NCBI RefSeq assembly: GCF_003672135.1
Contig: NC_039518.1
Span: forward strand, 1,674,001 to 1,738,000
Direction: 5' to 3'
Length of the DNA stretch: 64,000 nt
From: Ooceraea biroi
Lineage: Eukaryota; Arthropoda; Insecta; Hymenoptera; Formicidae
Shown: positions 47,630-60,977 of the stretch, piece after piece
Layout of the letters: every line of letters begins with the position of its first letter
How positions within the stretch are numbered: the first letter of the stretch is position 1
Program-made: the position numbers and the translations under genes
Notes under the pieces: model-generated
Database searches by the model: none
What the model was told of the DNA's origin: nothing
The model's input: only the letters and a program-made list of their open reading frames with translations

Positions 47630-50600
47630 TATTTTTAGCAATACACGGGCTCCCATCATTTCGTTATGAGAATTCTTGTCTAGTTTACTCGAGGAATCTG
47701 TTATTAACGGTACAGGGAGGGTCGACCCGCATAAAGTATAAAGAACTTTTGGACCCTCTCAGTTAATGTATCACGTCAGGTAGCTGCGTTCTGTGTGCCT
47801 GACGTAAGATTAATTAAAGCCACTTGTTCTCGTTACCTGCATCTTTGTACAAACGTGTCCACTAAATAATTCGTCACAGCCTGACCTTCCCGATCACCCT
47901 ACCTTTTTCGATGGCTCGTCGTGCTCTATCGTGCGATAGGGATGAAGATTAATTAGCAGTTGGAAATAGCAGTCGGCAGAGGCTAAGGGAGATCACGATG
48001 AGGCCTATTACTCTACTGAACTCAAAGCTATCGGTCTTTGTCACTTGCTGTCCTATCTCACCTATCGACCTCAATCTCCGGACTGTCATTTCATCGTGAA
48101 CTTCATCGTGAACCCTCGCCTCGGGCATAAGACACCAATAAAATCAGATTAGGGCAAGTATCCCTTCGAATTAGGAGGGAGGTACCTCAGAATGCGGCCA
48201 ATTGCACGAACAACTCTTATCAGACGTGATTTATTTTCTTCTTATTCCGTTTTATATCGGAAATTATTTTATATCTTCTGGAAAGTCGCTGGTTTTTATA
48301 ACCAGACACCAAAGCCGTAAATTAATTAAAACAGAAATAGAGAATTCTACACGAGTGTCAACTGTTGAAGAAGCTAATGTATCACTTAACAAATACATGT
48401 CTATAATAGATTTGAGCTTAAACAAGCTTAAAGACAGAAAACACATTAAAATATTAATACAAAACACGAAAAGTATTAATGCAAATGGCAATTACGTGTA
48501 CAACAATACTTCCAACAATGCTTCAGTTAATAAATTAAAGTTCTTAAAAAGAGAGAGAGAGCGTGAATACATTTTGGTTTATTATGTATCCCTGAAGTAC
48601 ATATTCTCTTGATATTGGTAATGTTTATAACAAATGCAGGCAAAGATCATGTATAACGAGCTCCGTTGAGATCAGACGCATTAAATGCACATATCTGGCA
48701 AATTTGTAAAGTTATTTTTCAGGAAAAAGGGACTCTAGGTCCGCGTAAAAGATTCTTCTTCTAGATTTTCTCGATTTATTTATTCGTGTAGAATAAATAT
48801 CATTTCCTTCCCGTTTGTACCATCACACACACATATACATTTCTATTATTCCGAATGTATCTTGCCGTTCGTTTCGTTCCAGCAGATGCACGGCAAAGTG
48901 AGTCATCTGACGCACAAGTTATCCCATCGCGCCATTCGACTGTATAAATTCGCGTATCTCCGACGAGCGTTGCGCGTTTCCTCGGAAACAAATCCCACGA
49001 GCTCCGTTTCGAAGGATCGCAACCTCCTCCCCACGTACAACGCAAATACACAAGAGCTCGTTACCGTGGTATAAATAGGCCTTCGGCTGGTAGCGAATTT
49101 AAAGTACGTATAATCGCGGCCTCGTCAAGTCCAAACGATCTCTCGAGGCTGTAACGTGTGTGTGTTGACCTGGATGTTTATTCGGTTCATCGGCAGCAGC
49201 CAAATATCGTCGTCGCCTGGTCGCCGACAATTCGCGATGAAAGAGCGACGGAGTCGATGAAGCGGTTATATCGTCGCGTAAACAAAAACCAGTGCCGCAT
49301 TAGCAGTGACCATTAAACTCAGTTTATAGCCAGTCGCTTTAAAACTCGGTGGCTACCTCGTTGCTCGAAACAGCGAGAATGATGACGGTAAATAAAGATG
49401 AGGGAGGATGATCGCGACATCATTCGCAAAATTGGAATCAGATCAGATGTTGGCGCGTATAGGTGGAAATGTTCAGCAAACCTTACGACATTTATTGTAC
49501 CATCATTGTTTAATCATCATCCTTAACGATTTCACGTAATAAAATTGGCTCCATCATTTAATTAATACTTCATCACTGCTTCACCCCGAAACGTTAATAA
49601 TCCACGAGGGTGGTTTCTAATTGGCTGCTGTCTCTTGAAACATTCACGTCGTCGAAGGTATTATTAAAATATCCTCGCACGGATCGGACGAATATCGGTT
49701 TCCTTACAAACTTGGTACAAAATGGTCCAATGTCACGCGATCGTTCCGATGGAGTCACGTGCACAGGCACAAATGTAAAAAGAGCGATGTGGTAACATTA
49801 TGATCACCTTGCGAGCATAAACGTATCACCTGACGAATGATTTGGACGTATCATCAATTCGATATTCACGTAACGCGAATTTCAGACCATTTTCACCAAC
49901 GTGGCGAAACGTGAACGTTGTCCTGGAGCGTGCCTAGAGCTCGCGTGACTTCAGGTTCATCGGACTCCCGTGACTGGACCCCGTATCAAGGTCCCAACCT
50001 TGGAGCCTCACGGAAGGCTGTTACATTTTGGCCCACATGTATCGGCATCGTCGGACGAGCCAATCGCCAGCCGTTTGATCGCGAGGGTGTTTCGATCAGC
50101 GACCAATCGGGGTTTCACGTCCAAGACGACGAGCGATAGTCTCGGTTGGACACACTTGTACGTGTACGACACGGTATACCGTGTGGTGTACGGGTGGGAA
50201 ACGACGTGGGTCATATTTTAATAAAGGAAGGAGTCTGGTTGCTACGGTAACTGCGAAACGGACAGAGAAGCACGCAGGGAGCCAGCCAGCCTTGTAGCGT
50301 GCGCCAGGCAGGCCGACAGGCAAGCTGGCAGGCAGGCAGGCAGGATATTGATTCGCCCCACCTGAATTCAGGTCAACTAAACGCCGCTTCCACGTAACGC
50401 GTACTTTTCAGTTTCATTGTGTTCTGTCTCTTTTGTCGTTCTTCCTTTTTCTCCCTTCGTGTGGAAATAGCGCGCGCGCGCGCGTCACCCGAGATCGAGC
50501 GAAACATTTAGTTGCCGTCGATACCAGATTCGTCCACCAGGTAACTAGAGTATGTATGGAGGCCCTCGCCATCGACTCGCTCGAGTACGCGTTACGGCTT

Positions 50601-53600
50601 TTGCGTGCGAGCTCTCCGGCGAGAAAGTTTTTATGCTGAATCATTAAGCCTCATCGATCTGCCGCGCTTGTCCTCGTTCATTTTGATGTATTAGTCCGAA
50701 TTATTAGGATGATAGATGACTTATGGCTCCGTGCGTTGATGCCAGCATCAAGCGCTGGATTATGCTTGTTACGTTTTTCTAGAGTCTACTTGTACACACG
50801 TCGCGCTTTCACGAAATTTCTCCATTTTATTTATTTTCCCCTTATTTCTTTTTCCATAACTCCGAACTCTGATCATCAATTACAAATTTCGTACCGGAAA
50901 TTTATTTATTATTGAATCAAATATGAATCACGGGACGAATGGAACACATTCTGTTCTCATTTAAATTTTATTCCATCAATTTTTACTCGGATCGATATTT
51001 CCCAAATAGAGTTTGTACTCGCACCGATGATGCATCTATGTATCTACAGATAAATATTGGTCGAAACGTAAAAAGAACAATAAGACAACTTTTCAGCTAA
51101 AGTTCAAAGGTGCACAACGTTTTAAATTTATGTTTCTTTTAAATATCTTTTCTTTTATTCTGACTTTGAAATGCACAATGATTTGAGAGTATCCGTGTTT
51201 CCGTAAGTACCTGTCAATGTAGATCAATCAGACGCGAAAGTGGCAGTTCCTTTGAAGGAAGTTGCATTACGCAAAGTAAAATGCACTCATCATCCGAGAA
51301 CTGTAGCATTTTCTCTAACGTCCCTTCCCTATTCCTTCTCTATTTTCTGAAACCTCATCGCGTGATTGCAAATTGGAAAACGCTCGCTCGCGCGCAACCC
51401 CATCCTTTATCGTCGCATTTCGCCGGCCATGGAATTTATGCGGGTCGAGCAATTTCTGAATTTTTCACGCGCTTGACGCTCGTAGGCGGTACCGAGCGCA
51501 ATTTTTGCTGTCGTTGATTTTAAGCGCGCGGAGAGACCGCGAGAGATAAAAGTCCTCCTTTGAGCAGAACGATGCAAAGTCGATGGGAACGTTGCTCGTT
51601 GGCAAGCAGAAATTCAAATGCTATGAATAATACGGGCCGGCGATGTTTATCACATGGTTCGATAACGCGCGGATGCACGTAGTCGCCGAGATGCTTAGCC
51701 GTAGGTGTTCTCGCATTAGCGAGTAAAACGATATTTCAGCGGAATAAAGTATATTCGAACAATTTTATTTCCTCTTGCGCGCCATAACCGTTTGTCTTTG
51801 TTAAATACGTTACGCATATGTTTCTTCGTTATTATTAATAAAATTATTCTTATCTCTATTTATGCGACCGTGGAGCATGGAATTACGGAGGCACGGCGAC
51901 GGCAATACGCGCGTATTGTGTATCGAAAGGGCATAAAACTTGTCGCATTACCCTTGTACCGTGGTGCACCTGCGCCGTATTTGTCGATCTATGGTACACG
52001 GGAATTGGAGTAGTACTTATTCTACCTTCAATTTTTAACGAGCGTTTCCATCGAACCTCGACTTCCTTGTGCCCTCCCGTTGAGTCGATAATCGTCGCTA
52101 GCGGCCATCGCTGGAGTACCCAGCCGTTTCGCCTGATTGCACGTGGCATATTGCAGGGAACAACAGGAGCTCGGTATATCGATAATAGAGATTGTATCAT
52201 ATTTCCAGAAAACTTGAGAAAGATCTCATCTGCCAAGACCAGACAGAGACTGCAAGCGTCAGTTATGAGAAGAGTTATAAAGTTGTGAGAAGAGTTATGA
52301 AGAAGTATTTTTTTCTCCTATTTCGGGTAAAGAAAGTATTGCTCGAGATACACACTGAATTATTTTATATCATTGTAGATATAATTCTCCGGAGAATCCA
52401 CACTTTCGGTATTATTTCCCTAAGACTAACTTGAATATTTAGATATTATACAATATAATATTATATACATATATACAATTTACTCTCTTTTTAAGGTACT
52501 TATTTCATTGTATCGTAACACATCCCGTAACATTCGTCCCATTTTTTCCTATTTATACTAAAAATATGAGTAGTAATAAATATTATTTATTATTTTATTT
52601 ATTTAATATTTATACTAAAAATATGAGTAATAAGTAAATATTTGTTATTAAAAAGTACAATCCGGGACGGATATATATATATATGGATAAGCCAATATAA
52701 TATAAAATGTTGACAATGCAAATTTCTACTTCTGAAGCGGCGGAAAATGTAATAATAGAATAAAGTGGGCCAAAGTGACGATAGAGATTAAACATAATCG
52801 GAAATTTCGACTATAGTTACTGAGCTAACGACCATCGGCTTGGACCAACGGCAGGTCGAGGTGACGATAATTAGAACCGAATTCAGCGTGCGGGCCATTC
52901 GTCGCGCGGTACGCTCCACCGAGCTCGCAAATAGGCCCTGCGAGCGATAATGGACCGATCGCCATTACGGCTTCTCCAATTAACCGAAATTCTTCGGGCC
53001 AGCAAGCGTGCTCAAAGCGTATAAAATCCGTGCGTCTATTGCGTGTGTCACGCAATTTTTTTCACTTCGCCGACTTCGCGCACGATGACGTCGCGCCACG
53101 ATTTCTGGCAAGGCAAAAGTGGAGCGTCTCGGACAACACGGTGCCAGCACAAACGCCCCTCGACGTGCTTGCAAGCACGACGCGGAGAGAAAATATCTCA
53201 TTTCCGCGGATGGCAAACGGTCTTTTCTTCCATCGCTAAATTATTTCGCTACGCGCTACGTTTCGTGACGCGGAGCCATAATGCCGGAGAGACTCGGAGA
53301 GCGCGGAGAAACAAAGGGTCAAAGTGGAGACTGCTTGGCTTAGTTCGGACGACTTGGTCGCCGTAATGGCAACGACAAACGGAAAACTGTGTTAAAGGCG
53401 AATGCACACCCACGACTCCACGTTTGCCTCGTATTAATTAACAACCACGCGTTTACTAATATACGCGACACGCAGCTGATTGGCTGATTGGATAGCTTTA
53501 TCGAAAGTTGAATTACGCAAAACAATTTCGTGGACATGATTCATACATGTAATAAGCTATCACGAAAAGGGACGATTTTTAATAAAACACGATATTACGC

Positions 53601-53657
53601 TGTATATGTACTGGATAGTATAGTGTTATTCAGTCGTACAGATATGTATATGGTATT

Positions 53658-54594
53658 CAGGGATCGGCAAAATATTAACAATAAATTAATATTACTTGAG
53701 TATTTAATTATTTATTTAACAGGAAAAAATAATTCCCGATTAATTGATTAATCAGTAATCAAGATAAGCAATTTTTCAATTACTCCAGTAATCAGTAATC
53801 AAAGTGAAAAATTTTTTAATTATTCGATTAATCAGTAATTATAGTATAAAATATTTTTGTTACTTGATTAATCAGTAATCAGACCGAAAAATTTTTCAAT
53901 TATTTCATCACTCAGTAATCAGTGTCAGATGTTCCTTGATTATTTAGTTGATTTTTTTCTGGATTACTTTCTTGATTATTTAAGTATCTTGATTATTTAA
54001 GTCATCAGCGTACAGCAGCAATTATATACAGAAAAAAATTAATTCAACGCAATATTTTTCTAATAAAATTAGTTGAAGTAGGATTTTTTATGACTGATAA
54101 AAAAATAATTTAAATAGTGAAATATTGCGTTAATTTCATTTTTTCTGTATGGAATTGGTGATGTACGCTGATAACTACTTAAATAATCAAGAAAATAATC
54201 CAGAAAAAAATTAACTAAATAATCAAGGAACATCTGACACTGATTACTGAGTGATGAAATAATTGAAAAATTGTTCGGTCTGATTACTGATTAATCAAGT
54301 AATTAAAATTATTCCGTTCTGATTGCTGATTAATCAAGTAACAAAAATATTTTATACTATAATTACTGATTAATCGAATAATTAAAAAATTTTTCACTTT
54401 GATTACTGATTACTGGAGTAATTGAAAAATTGTTTATTTTGATTACTGATTAATCGAGTAATTAAGAAATTGTTGATCTTGATTACTGATTAATCAATTA
54501 ATAATAAATTTCTCGAAGTTGATTACTGATTATCAAAATAATTGTTAATCAAAGCTGAAAATATTACTGAAAATATCGTTGATGCCGATCCCTG
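53658..54594. mobile_element. hAT-like foldback MITE, intact copy
   Basis: Termini CAGGGATCGGC and GCCGATCCCTG, with a perfect 8-bp target duplication ATGGTATT (53650-53657 and 54595-54602). An 8-bp duplication with CAG-type ends is characteristic of the hAT superfamily. The arms are inverted repeats about 330 bp long built from degenerate copies of a GATTACTGATTAATC motif spaced about 35-50 bp. A central spacer (about 53995-54180) separates them. 937 bp, no transposase. Confidence 0.88.
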
Positions 54595-54602
54595 ATGGTA
54601 TT

Positions 54603-56828
54603 ATATATCACAGTATCGTAATATCAGTCTCAATGCGATACGTATAGAGGTTTCAAAGAAAGTCCATAGACAACGATATAAAGCATCGCGAGTCCGTGTA
54701 GATTTCGTTTCGGAAAAGCACTATTCGCTCCTCTCTCAAAGACGACGGAACGGTCATAAAGCTCAACATGAAGCTCCAAAAGCCATTTAAATCATATCGA
54801 TAATCTGACATTATTACGTTCCTCAATATATACTTAACATGCAAAACGTGTAATCGTCAGTTTCCAATCAAATCCGTCGACAGGTATCTGTAACCAGGGC
54901 GCAACTCGGGCTGAGAATGTTCGATCACCGCATTATGCATGAGTCGCGCAAAGTTCTGCCGAAAGGCAGACCTTCGTAAATGATGATTAAACGGTTAAGC
55001 GATCTCCAGGGCGCTAATATAGTCCTTTAACGCAGGGATCAGCGAACAAATTGCGCATTACACGCTTCTCCCGAAACGGTAATTCCCAAAGCGCAAGCAG
55101 CTTAAGATGCTAATGCGAATGTCTTAATGAGGGGATGATATTGCGCGGTAAGATATTGCTCCGTTAAATCACCATTGATGGCGGTTGGCGACAACGGCTA
55201 CGAGGACGACGGCGACAGGATCGATAAAGCGTTTCGTCATAATTTCGACGGATTTGTTCTCCGGTTCGACACGGATATACGCAAGATGCAACGCGCGCAT
55301 CTAACACGTCCATGTACGTAAGCCTGCTAAGGATGCTCATGCATATATCGATACATCATCGATCCGGTGCGATATAATCCGAAAACCGCGATTCCCTTTC
55401 GCGATAAGTTATTTATACGGCATCCTTCTCGTGCCGCGGAACTTGTGAAGCTTCAACGTGGAATACCGTGGTAACTCTTGACAGTTAAGATTGTGTTAAG
55501 GTTGAAATTGACGTTAACGTTAACCGAAAGCCCTTCCAGCACGATATTAAAATCCTTCCGAGTGAAATATTGCCGCGGGGATCGTTACTGAAGAATTGAC
55601 AATTGCTATTTTTGGACCGCGCTTGCAACTCGGCCGCTATCGATCGCCAAGTTTTCGTTCATTTAAAATCACTTCAATTTTGCGAGAAGCTCTCGGTCAA
55701 TCTCAGTTATCCCTTAATCTTAGGCGTTTTCGAGCGCTTTTCAAGCAGCACCCCCGCGAGACCATATTGATCTCCCCTTTGCCGAACGGGAGGGTATATT
55801 TTAATAACGATGTCTATGACGAAAGCACTCGGCTAAACGAGAAACGCTGGCAAAAACGGGTCGGATTACCTGGCGATAGGTAACCCTGGCAGAGTCGGAG
55901 TTCGGAGTCTCCGAGAGCTCGACTCACTTATTGGATCCCCGGGTTATCTTGGCCCGTGCACCCCGAGAAATAGTGTCATCACCCGTCGAGCCTCCTCTCC
56001 GTTCGTTTGAATTGTTTGACGAGGAAAAACGATATTCGCCGTGCTGCACACGCTCACAATCGCTGGCTGGCTGGCGCGGATTCCAATCTCCACGTTCTCT
56101 CGTTTGTTTCGCCACGAATTTATCGTAAACTTTTGCCACGAAATTGCAGCCACTGGATATTGAATTAACGCTCGAGTTCGCTAGACAAGCCGATTATTTA
56201 AACAACCATTGTATTACGTTCGTATCTCGCCTATGGCGTCCTCGTTTAGACCAGGCGTGTATTTGCGCAGAGGGACAGATCTCTTTTCCACTTGCATATT
56301 TTTCGTTTACCGAGACCCGACGTAAAAATCGTGCGCTATGTATTTTGCATCTTTGCAGCTGACAGTTACGGTAACGAATGGCGAAATGTAAGTTTCCAAG
56401 GGAAATTGTAGGACAACCTCTTTATTTTTCCTGTAAATTTAATATTTATTTAATACTATTTTTAATCTAAATGATTCTCAAACAAATGGACAGGACCCGT
56501 TTGTATATTTATAACATTTCATTTTCTAATTGAAATTCGTTGTGTGTGCCAAGACTTATTTTTGGACAAGAACTAATACAAGAAAGCAACGTTAATTGGC
56601 GTTAATGTTAATAAAAAGAAATATATATATCGCATGATAGATTCTCCTTGCCAAGATGATCGCGACACATAGACAAAGATACATGTCACAGATGACAGTG
56701 CAGTCACACCGCCAAGGTATTTCTTGACGTAATCGTACGAGGCTTCGTAAACATTTGCTAGATCATTTGAGATAAATTCACGCAAGCACGTAAAAATCTA
56801 TTCAGAATACGACTAATATCGTTAAATA
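54603..56828. other. Intergenic, no supported gene
   Basis: Unique DNA with short conflicting open frames (longest 95 codons at 55596-55883). No domains, RNA genes or repeats recognised. Confidence 0.5.
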
Positions 56829-56829
56829 T

Positions 56830-57928
56830 ACAGGGTGTCCCGGGTTTTAACCGACAAACTGCGGGAGCGTATTCTACTAGTGGAAATAAGAAAAAATTCT
56901 TATATCGAGTTTGCTTAGAAATGCTTTATTACAAAGTTATAAACCAATATTGAAAAGAAATATCAGATAAGTAACAACGGATTTTTTCACAAAAATAAAA
57001 ATTATCTACGCAATGATTTAGTGACGCATTTCAAAATGTTGTCCTTGCACATCGATACAAGCTAGACATCGACGTAGTACAGAATTTGTTACAGTACGAC
57101 ATTCCTGAAAATTTTGTTGCATCTCAGTAACTGAATTAGTAATTCGTTGCTTCAAATCTTCAAGCGAGATTACTTCTGTACTGTAAACTTTATTTTTTAA
57201 AGTTGCCCATAAATAAAAATCAAGAGGCGTTAAATCGGGCGATCTCGGAGGCCAGAAAACCGGTCCTCCTCGACCAATCCACCTATGAGCGTAATGTTCA
57301 TCTAACCAGTTTCTAACTTGTCTAGCATAGTGCGATGGACAACCGTCTAACTGTATCCAGCTGTTTTGGCGAAGATTTAAGATTCTTTCCGAGCGTCGTC
57401 GGTGTCTTAGAGCTGAACGAACATCATCATATTCATTCATAGGTCGAAATGAACCCAAATTACGTAATTGCAAATGGGTATTACTAAACACAGAACTATC
57501 TGGTACTCTCCTGTTAGGAAATCTACGTTGACACTCTCGTACGGCAGCTCGTGCATTTCCGTCACAGAATCCGTACACGAAATGAATATCAGTGTATTCC
57601 TCATTTGAAAATACTTGGCATTCTGATAGTAATTGCTAGTTGACACGACGATTGAAATCTAACGGCTACTGTTGTGAAAGTAACAATCATACTGAATCGT
57701 TTCAACATAGTGAACATGAATACATGTGAATACACATAACATAAACATCTTCGACCTTCCAAATTCTACACTATGTTCCGTTGGTACTTATCTCATATTT
57801 CTTTTCAATATTGGTTTATAACTTTGTAATAAAGCATTTCTAAGCAAACTCGATATAAGAATTTTTTCTTATTTCCACTAGTAGAATATGCTCCCGCAGT
57901 TTGTCGGTTAAAACCCGGAACACCCTGT
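56830..57928 (-). mobile_element. DD41D-type Tc1/mariner superfamily element with long TIRs
   Basis: Inverted termini of about 150 bp (56830-56981 and 57777-57928) starting ACAGGGTGTCCCGGGTTTTA, in TA/AT-rich flanks. Encloses a decayed transposase on the reverse strand. 1.1 kb, so internally deleted. The two termini differ at a handful of bases. Confidence 0.88.
57018..57640 (-). pseudogene. DD41D transposase remnant with internal deletion
   Basis: Reverse-strand frame running from about 57640 without an ATG (VFSNEEYTDIHFVYGFCDGNARAAV: N-terminal HTH of the DUF4817 kind found in insect transposases) to a stop at about 57018. The C-terminal half has WIQLDGCPSHYA and SPDLTPLDFYLW. I count 41 residues between the Asp of LDGC and the Asp of PLDF, which defines the DD41D (rosa-like) group. 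The stretch that should carry the first catalytic Asp (an FSDE-type motif) between SERILNL and RQNSW is absent, so it cannot be active. Confidence 0.8.
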
Positions 57929-57929
57929 A

Positions 57930-58949
57930 TAATAAAACAACTTAAAGATACATGTTTAAAACTATACTTACACAAGAATAGTTAAAAACTCGTTAAACAG
58001 TTCCACAATTAACGGTATATCAGAAACAATACTGATTGGGCATTTCCAATTATTTGGATTCCAAATGTGCAATATAGAAATTTCATATAATTATGATATT
58101 TCCGTCAAATAGCGGCCCGCTAATCCCGCGATTAATAAGTAATAATTAGCACAATACGCGGTCATATAAATACATAAATAATCGAATTAACATAATAATG
58201 AAATTAATATAATGCGACTGTAACAATAATATCTGAATTGCATAATAGCGCCATTCGAGATCGAATGAGATTAATCGAAAAAGCAATTGCTTTTTATATG
58301 CGGTACGATTAGATAAGAAGAGCCCGCATTAGGCCTGAATAAGTCTTCTTATCGGCTGCTTAACTTTCTTATTACTTCCTCCTGATCACGTTTAACATAG
58401 TCCTGCAACAAATTGCGTCTCGCACCCCTTTCAAAAGGCAAGATTCCCTCCGACGGTGACGATAAAGAAGCGGTTCATCGAAGCTGAAGGGAAATAAGTT
58501 GCGCCAGGAAGCAGAGATTCCACAAAGGACTCGCGCTATCACGACGATGGCGATAACGACCTACGAGACCCTTAAACGCTTTGACGATCCTGTCTCCCTC
58601 TCTCTCTCTCTCCCTCTGTCCCCTAAACCGTTCCTCAAACCGCGGCGAGGCCATACGGGCCATCTATAAAAGGATGTTTCAAAGTTACCCGCCCGCGCTC
58701 GAGATATTGGATGAGACGGCGGGCATATTGAATTCTCCCAGCCGAGTGGCACTCTAGGTACGTCCGGAATAACGTTTACCAGGGCCGATTTTCACCGAGA
58801 AAAGGGTGCAATTTACTTTCGGCCCGAGCCATTCTCTTCGTGGGAGAACGTCGGTTCGGGAACGTATCGAGACTGTCACGATGCCTTTGACGAGAAAATC
58901 GAATCGACGTAGATGCCAAAGAGCTGCGACCGCACCATTGCGCCCGCTA
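57930..58949. other. Intergenic, no supported gene
   Basis: AT-rich then GC-richer sequence with a CT microsatellite at 58590-58620. No gene recognised. Confidence 0.5.
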
Positions 58950-59833
58950 CATCCCGACTAGAAATTTATCCAGTGATCCTGATCAGGTTGACCTTATTTT
59001 ATTATCAGGTCCTGATAAGGTAAATTCATCAGGACCTGATCAGTCATGTAACGCAGCACAATAGTTAGGTCCTTATCTGGATATCCTCATCAGGTTTATA
59101 TCGGGTTGAATTATTAAATCCTTACTACCCAGACAGCACCAAGTCGTCTAAAGGATTACTAAAACTTGATATTTTCGGTGAGTGTAAGAGTCCTTAGGAC
59201 ATATACTACTAGTATATGTTCTAAGTAAGAGTCCAAAAGAAGAGAAGATTAGAGTACCGGATCGATTTTCCAGATGGTTATTTGTAAGGTGCTAGCCAAA
59301 TGTTTCTTGCGAGAACGTCACGCCTGACCTGGCCATCTATCGGTCGCTTGGTGAATCAGAGGCGAGAAACACACACTTGTGTTGATTTTTGTCTCTTATT
59401 GTTCCATAATCGAGTACATTGAAACGTATATGATATAAAAATAATTAATACTCGCAAATTAAGTAAAAATTACTATTCTTTCTACATTAAGTATATAACG
59501 TACATTATAATATGATAAACTACGTATGGTCCGATGTAGGACCAGATGTGGGAAACCTTTACCTCTAAATTTAAAAAAATATCAGGATGAAGGAATAAGA
59601 TCCTTAGTAGGTACTAATAATGTAAACCTCAACAAAATTTGTACTTTGAAATATCAGGCATAACGTAAGAAGGTCCTAATATGCTCCTTATTATTTTAAC
59701 CCTAAAAAGGTCATACATATTTGAACCTGATGAGGATATTCTTAGGTATACCTTATTCAGGATTACCTTACGCCAACCACGTTAGGTCCTTATAACATAT
59801 TAGGTAAACCTGACAACATTTCTAGTCGGGATG
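58950..59833. mobile_element. 884-bp TIR element of unknown superfamily
   Basis: Bounded by CATCCCGACTAGAAAT and ATTTCTAGTCGGGATG. No ORF. Both halves carry many short related words (AGGTCCTGATAAGG, AGGACCTGATCAG, AGGTCCTTATC, TCAGGTTT), some palindromic (CTGATCAG). I cannot see a clear target duplication, so the class is open. Confidence 0.65.
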
Positions 59834-60148
59834 TTGCAGTTGCTGAGTGCCATTGGCAGGTCGCCAAGAGACGGGTCTTTCTGTCACAGTAGTCCAGACT
59901 CGAGTCTGGATTCTTCGATTCCCGTCTGAGTAATCGTCTGTTTTTCCCATCCACCGATTCCTCCGTTCTCGTCCATTAAACGTATCGAAACTCCACGACT
60001 TTGCGAAGAAATGAGAAAAATTTCTTAATGAATGAATTGTTATAGACCCAAAGTGGACATTATTAGCAAATTCACTCTTTACTACGTAAAATAAGCCCGG
60101 AAAATGTGTCTGATCAGTTCTCGTTTTTGGGATTTTCCACGAGAGCAG
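59834..60148. other. Upstream intron or intergenic segment of the F-BAR gene
   Basis: No gene on its own. Two possible acceptors before the first recognised exon: ...TCTGATCAG ending at 60117 (phase 0) and ...CCACGAGAGCAG ending at 60148. Confidence 0.45.
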
Positions 60149-60405
60149 TCTCCGAATTCGCCCAGGAATTGGGCGCCGCGATGGAGAGCCACTCGGCGAA
60201 CGTGCGGCGTCTGGTTGACGAATTTCGCGGTCGATCGGGCGACGCAAGGATCGACGTCGGTGGTCTGCGACGCGTTTGGGAGAGTCTGCTGCGGCAAGTC
60301 GAGGCAGACGCGGCGTCTCACCTCGATCTGGCCGCGGTCCTGCAGCAACAATTGTCGAGACCCACCATAGAAGCGAGCTTTCATCGAAAGCTGCAGTCGA
60401 GGAAA
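60149..60405 (+). CDS. F-BAR protein (probably FES/FER-type tyrosine kinase), exon a
   Basis: Encodes SEFAQELGAAMESHSANVRRLVDEF ... RRVWESLLRQVEADAASHLDLAAVLQQQL ... FHRKLQSRK, a helical segment with the heptad character and W-L spacing of an FCH/F-BAR domain, which dimerises and binds curved membranes. Ends at 60405 with donor GTAAGA in phase 0, which matches the next exon. The 5' boundary is uncertain (60118 or 60149). Earlier exons must lie upstream, since the start of the FCH domain is missing. F-BAR proteins of the srGAP and FCHSD families are the main alternatives. Confidence 0.6.
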
Positions 60406-60977
60406 GTAAGACCCTTCCTCTTCTTTGTGCGATTTATTAGGCACATGCAAAACTTTTAGTCACTTTTTTACACGTTTGCGCTTTTTAGATACGTAATATG
60501 CGCAATACAATTCAATCATCAAGATATGTGCCCTCGTGTTTGACGATTTTCTACCGTCTCTCGGGTAAATTTCGAATTCTTTTGCGGAAAAAGCTTTTTC
60601 ATATCTCAGCCACAATATCACGAAAGTACGCACTATCCAGTTAAAGAGTACTGCATCGATTGCAATAAGTAATCCGAAGGAAGGCGCCAAGTCGTCGCGT
60701 GCGGAAAACCTTTCCGACCCAAGTTCGAAAATGAGTTGCTGAATACAAAAAGCATAGCTCACCGCGTTCATTATTGTTTTACGAAATTATGCTTGTCGCT
60801 AAATCATGGCATGCGATTAACAAACTTCAAAAACGTAAAAAACCGAGAATTTACTTCAAGTTTAAATAATACTAGAGCGCTGATGAAAAAGACTAAAACT
60901 TTTGCATTCACTGCCTTCTTTTTTTAATGCAAACCTTGTTACCTCCGATATGACGTAGCTGTGTGCACATTCCCCAG
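60406..60977 (+). other. Intron of the F-BAR gene (572 bp)
   Basis: GT at 60406 (GTAAGA), AG at 60976-60977 after TGCACATTCCCC. No repeats or genes recognised inside. Confidence 0.6.

Larger units (their letters stand above)
33199..53966 (+). repeat. Large duplicated block, copy 2
   Basis: Direct repeat of 7351-27326; see that entry. It starts at the GA microsatellite immediately after the gap and runs through the hAT-like left arm at 53658-53966, after which the sequence is unique. Unsupported open frames and non-genic stretches are as described for copy 1: 33211-34657, 35758-36264, 36577-39420, 41048-42327 and 47632-53649. Confidence 0.9.

Noticed and set aside
53740..54500. Regularly spaced GATTACTGATTAATC repeats, superficially CRISPR-like
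   Set aside because: Repeats are degenerate, lie in both orientations and form the arms of a foldback transposon in a eukaryotic genome.
57437..57646. 69-codon frame opening MSTSNYYQNAKYFQ
   Set aside because: Shifted frame over the N-terminal HTH of the DD41D transposase, not a separate gene.
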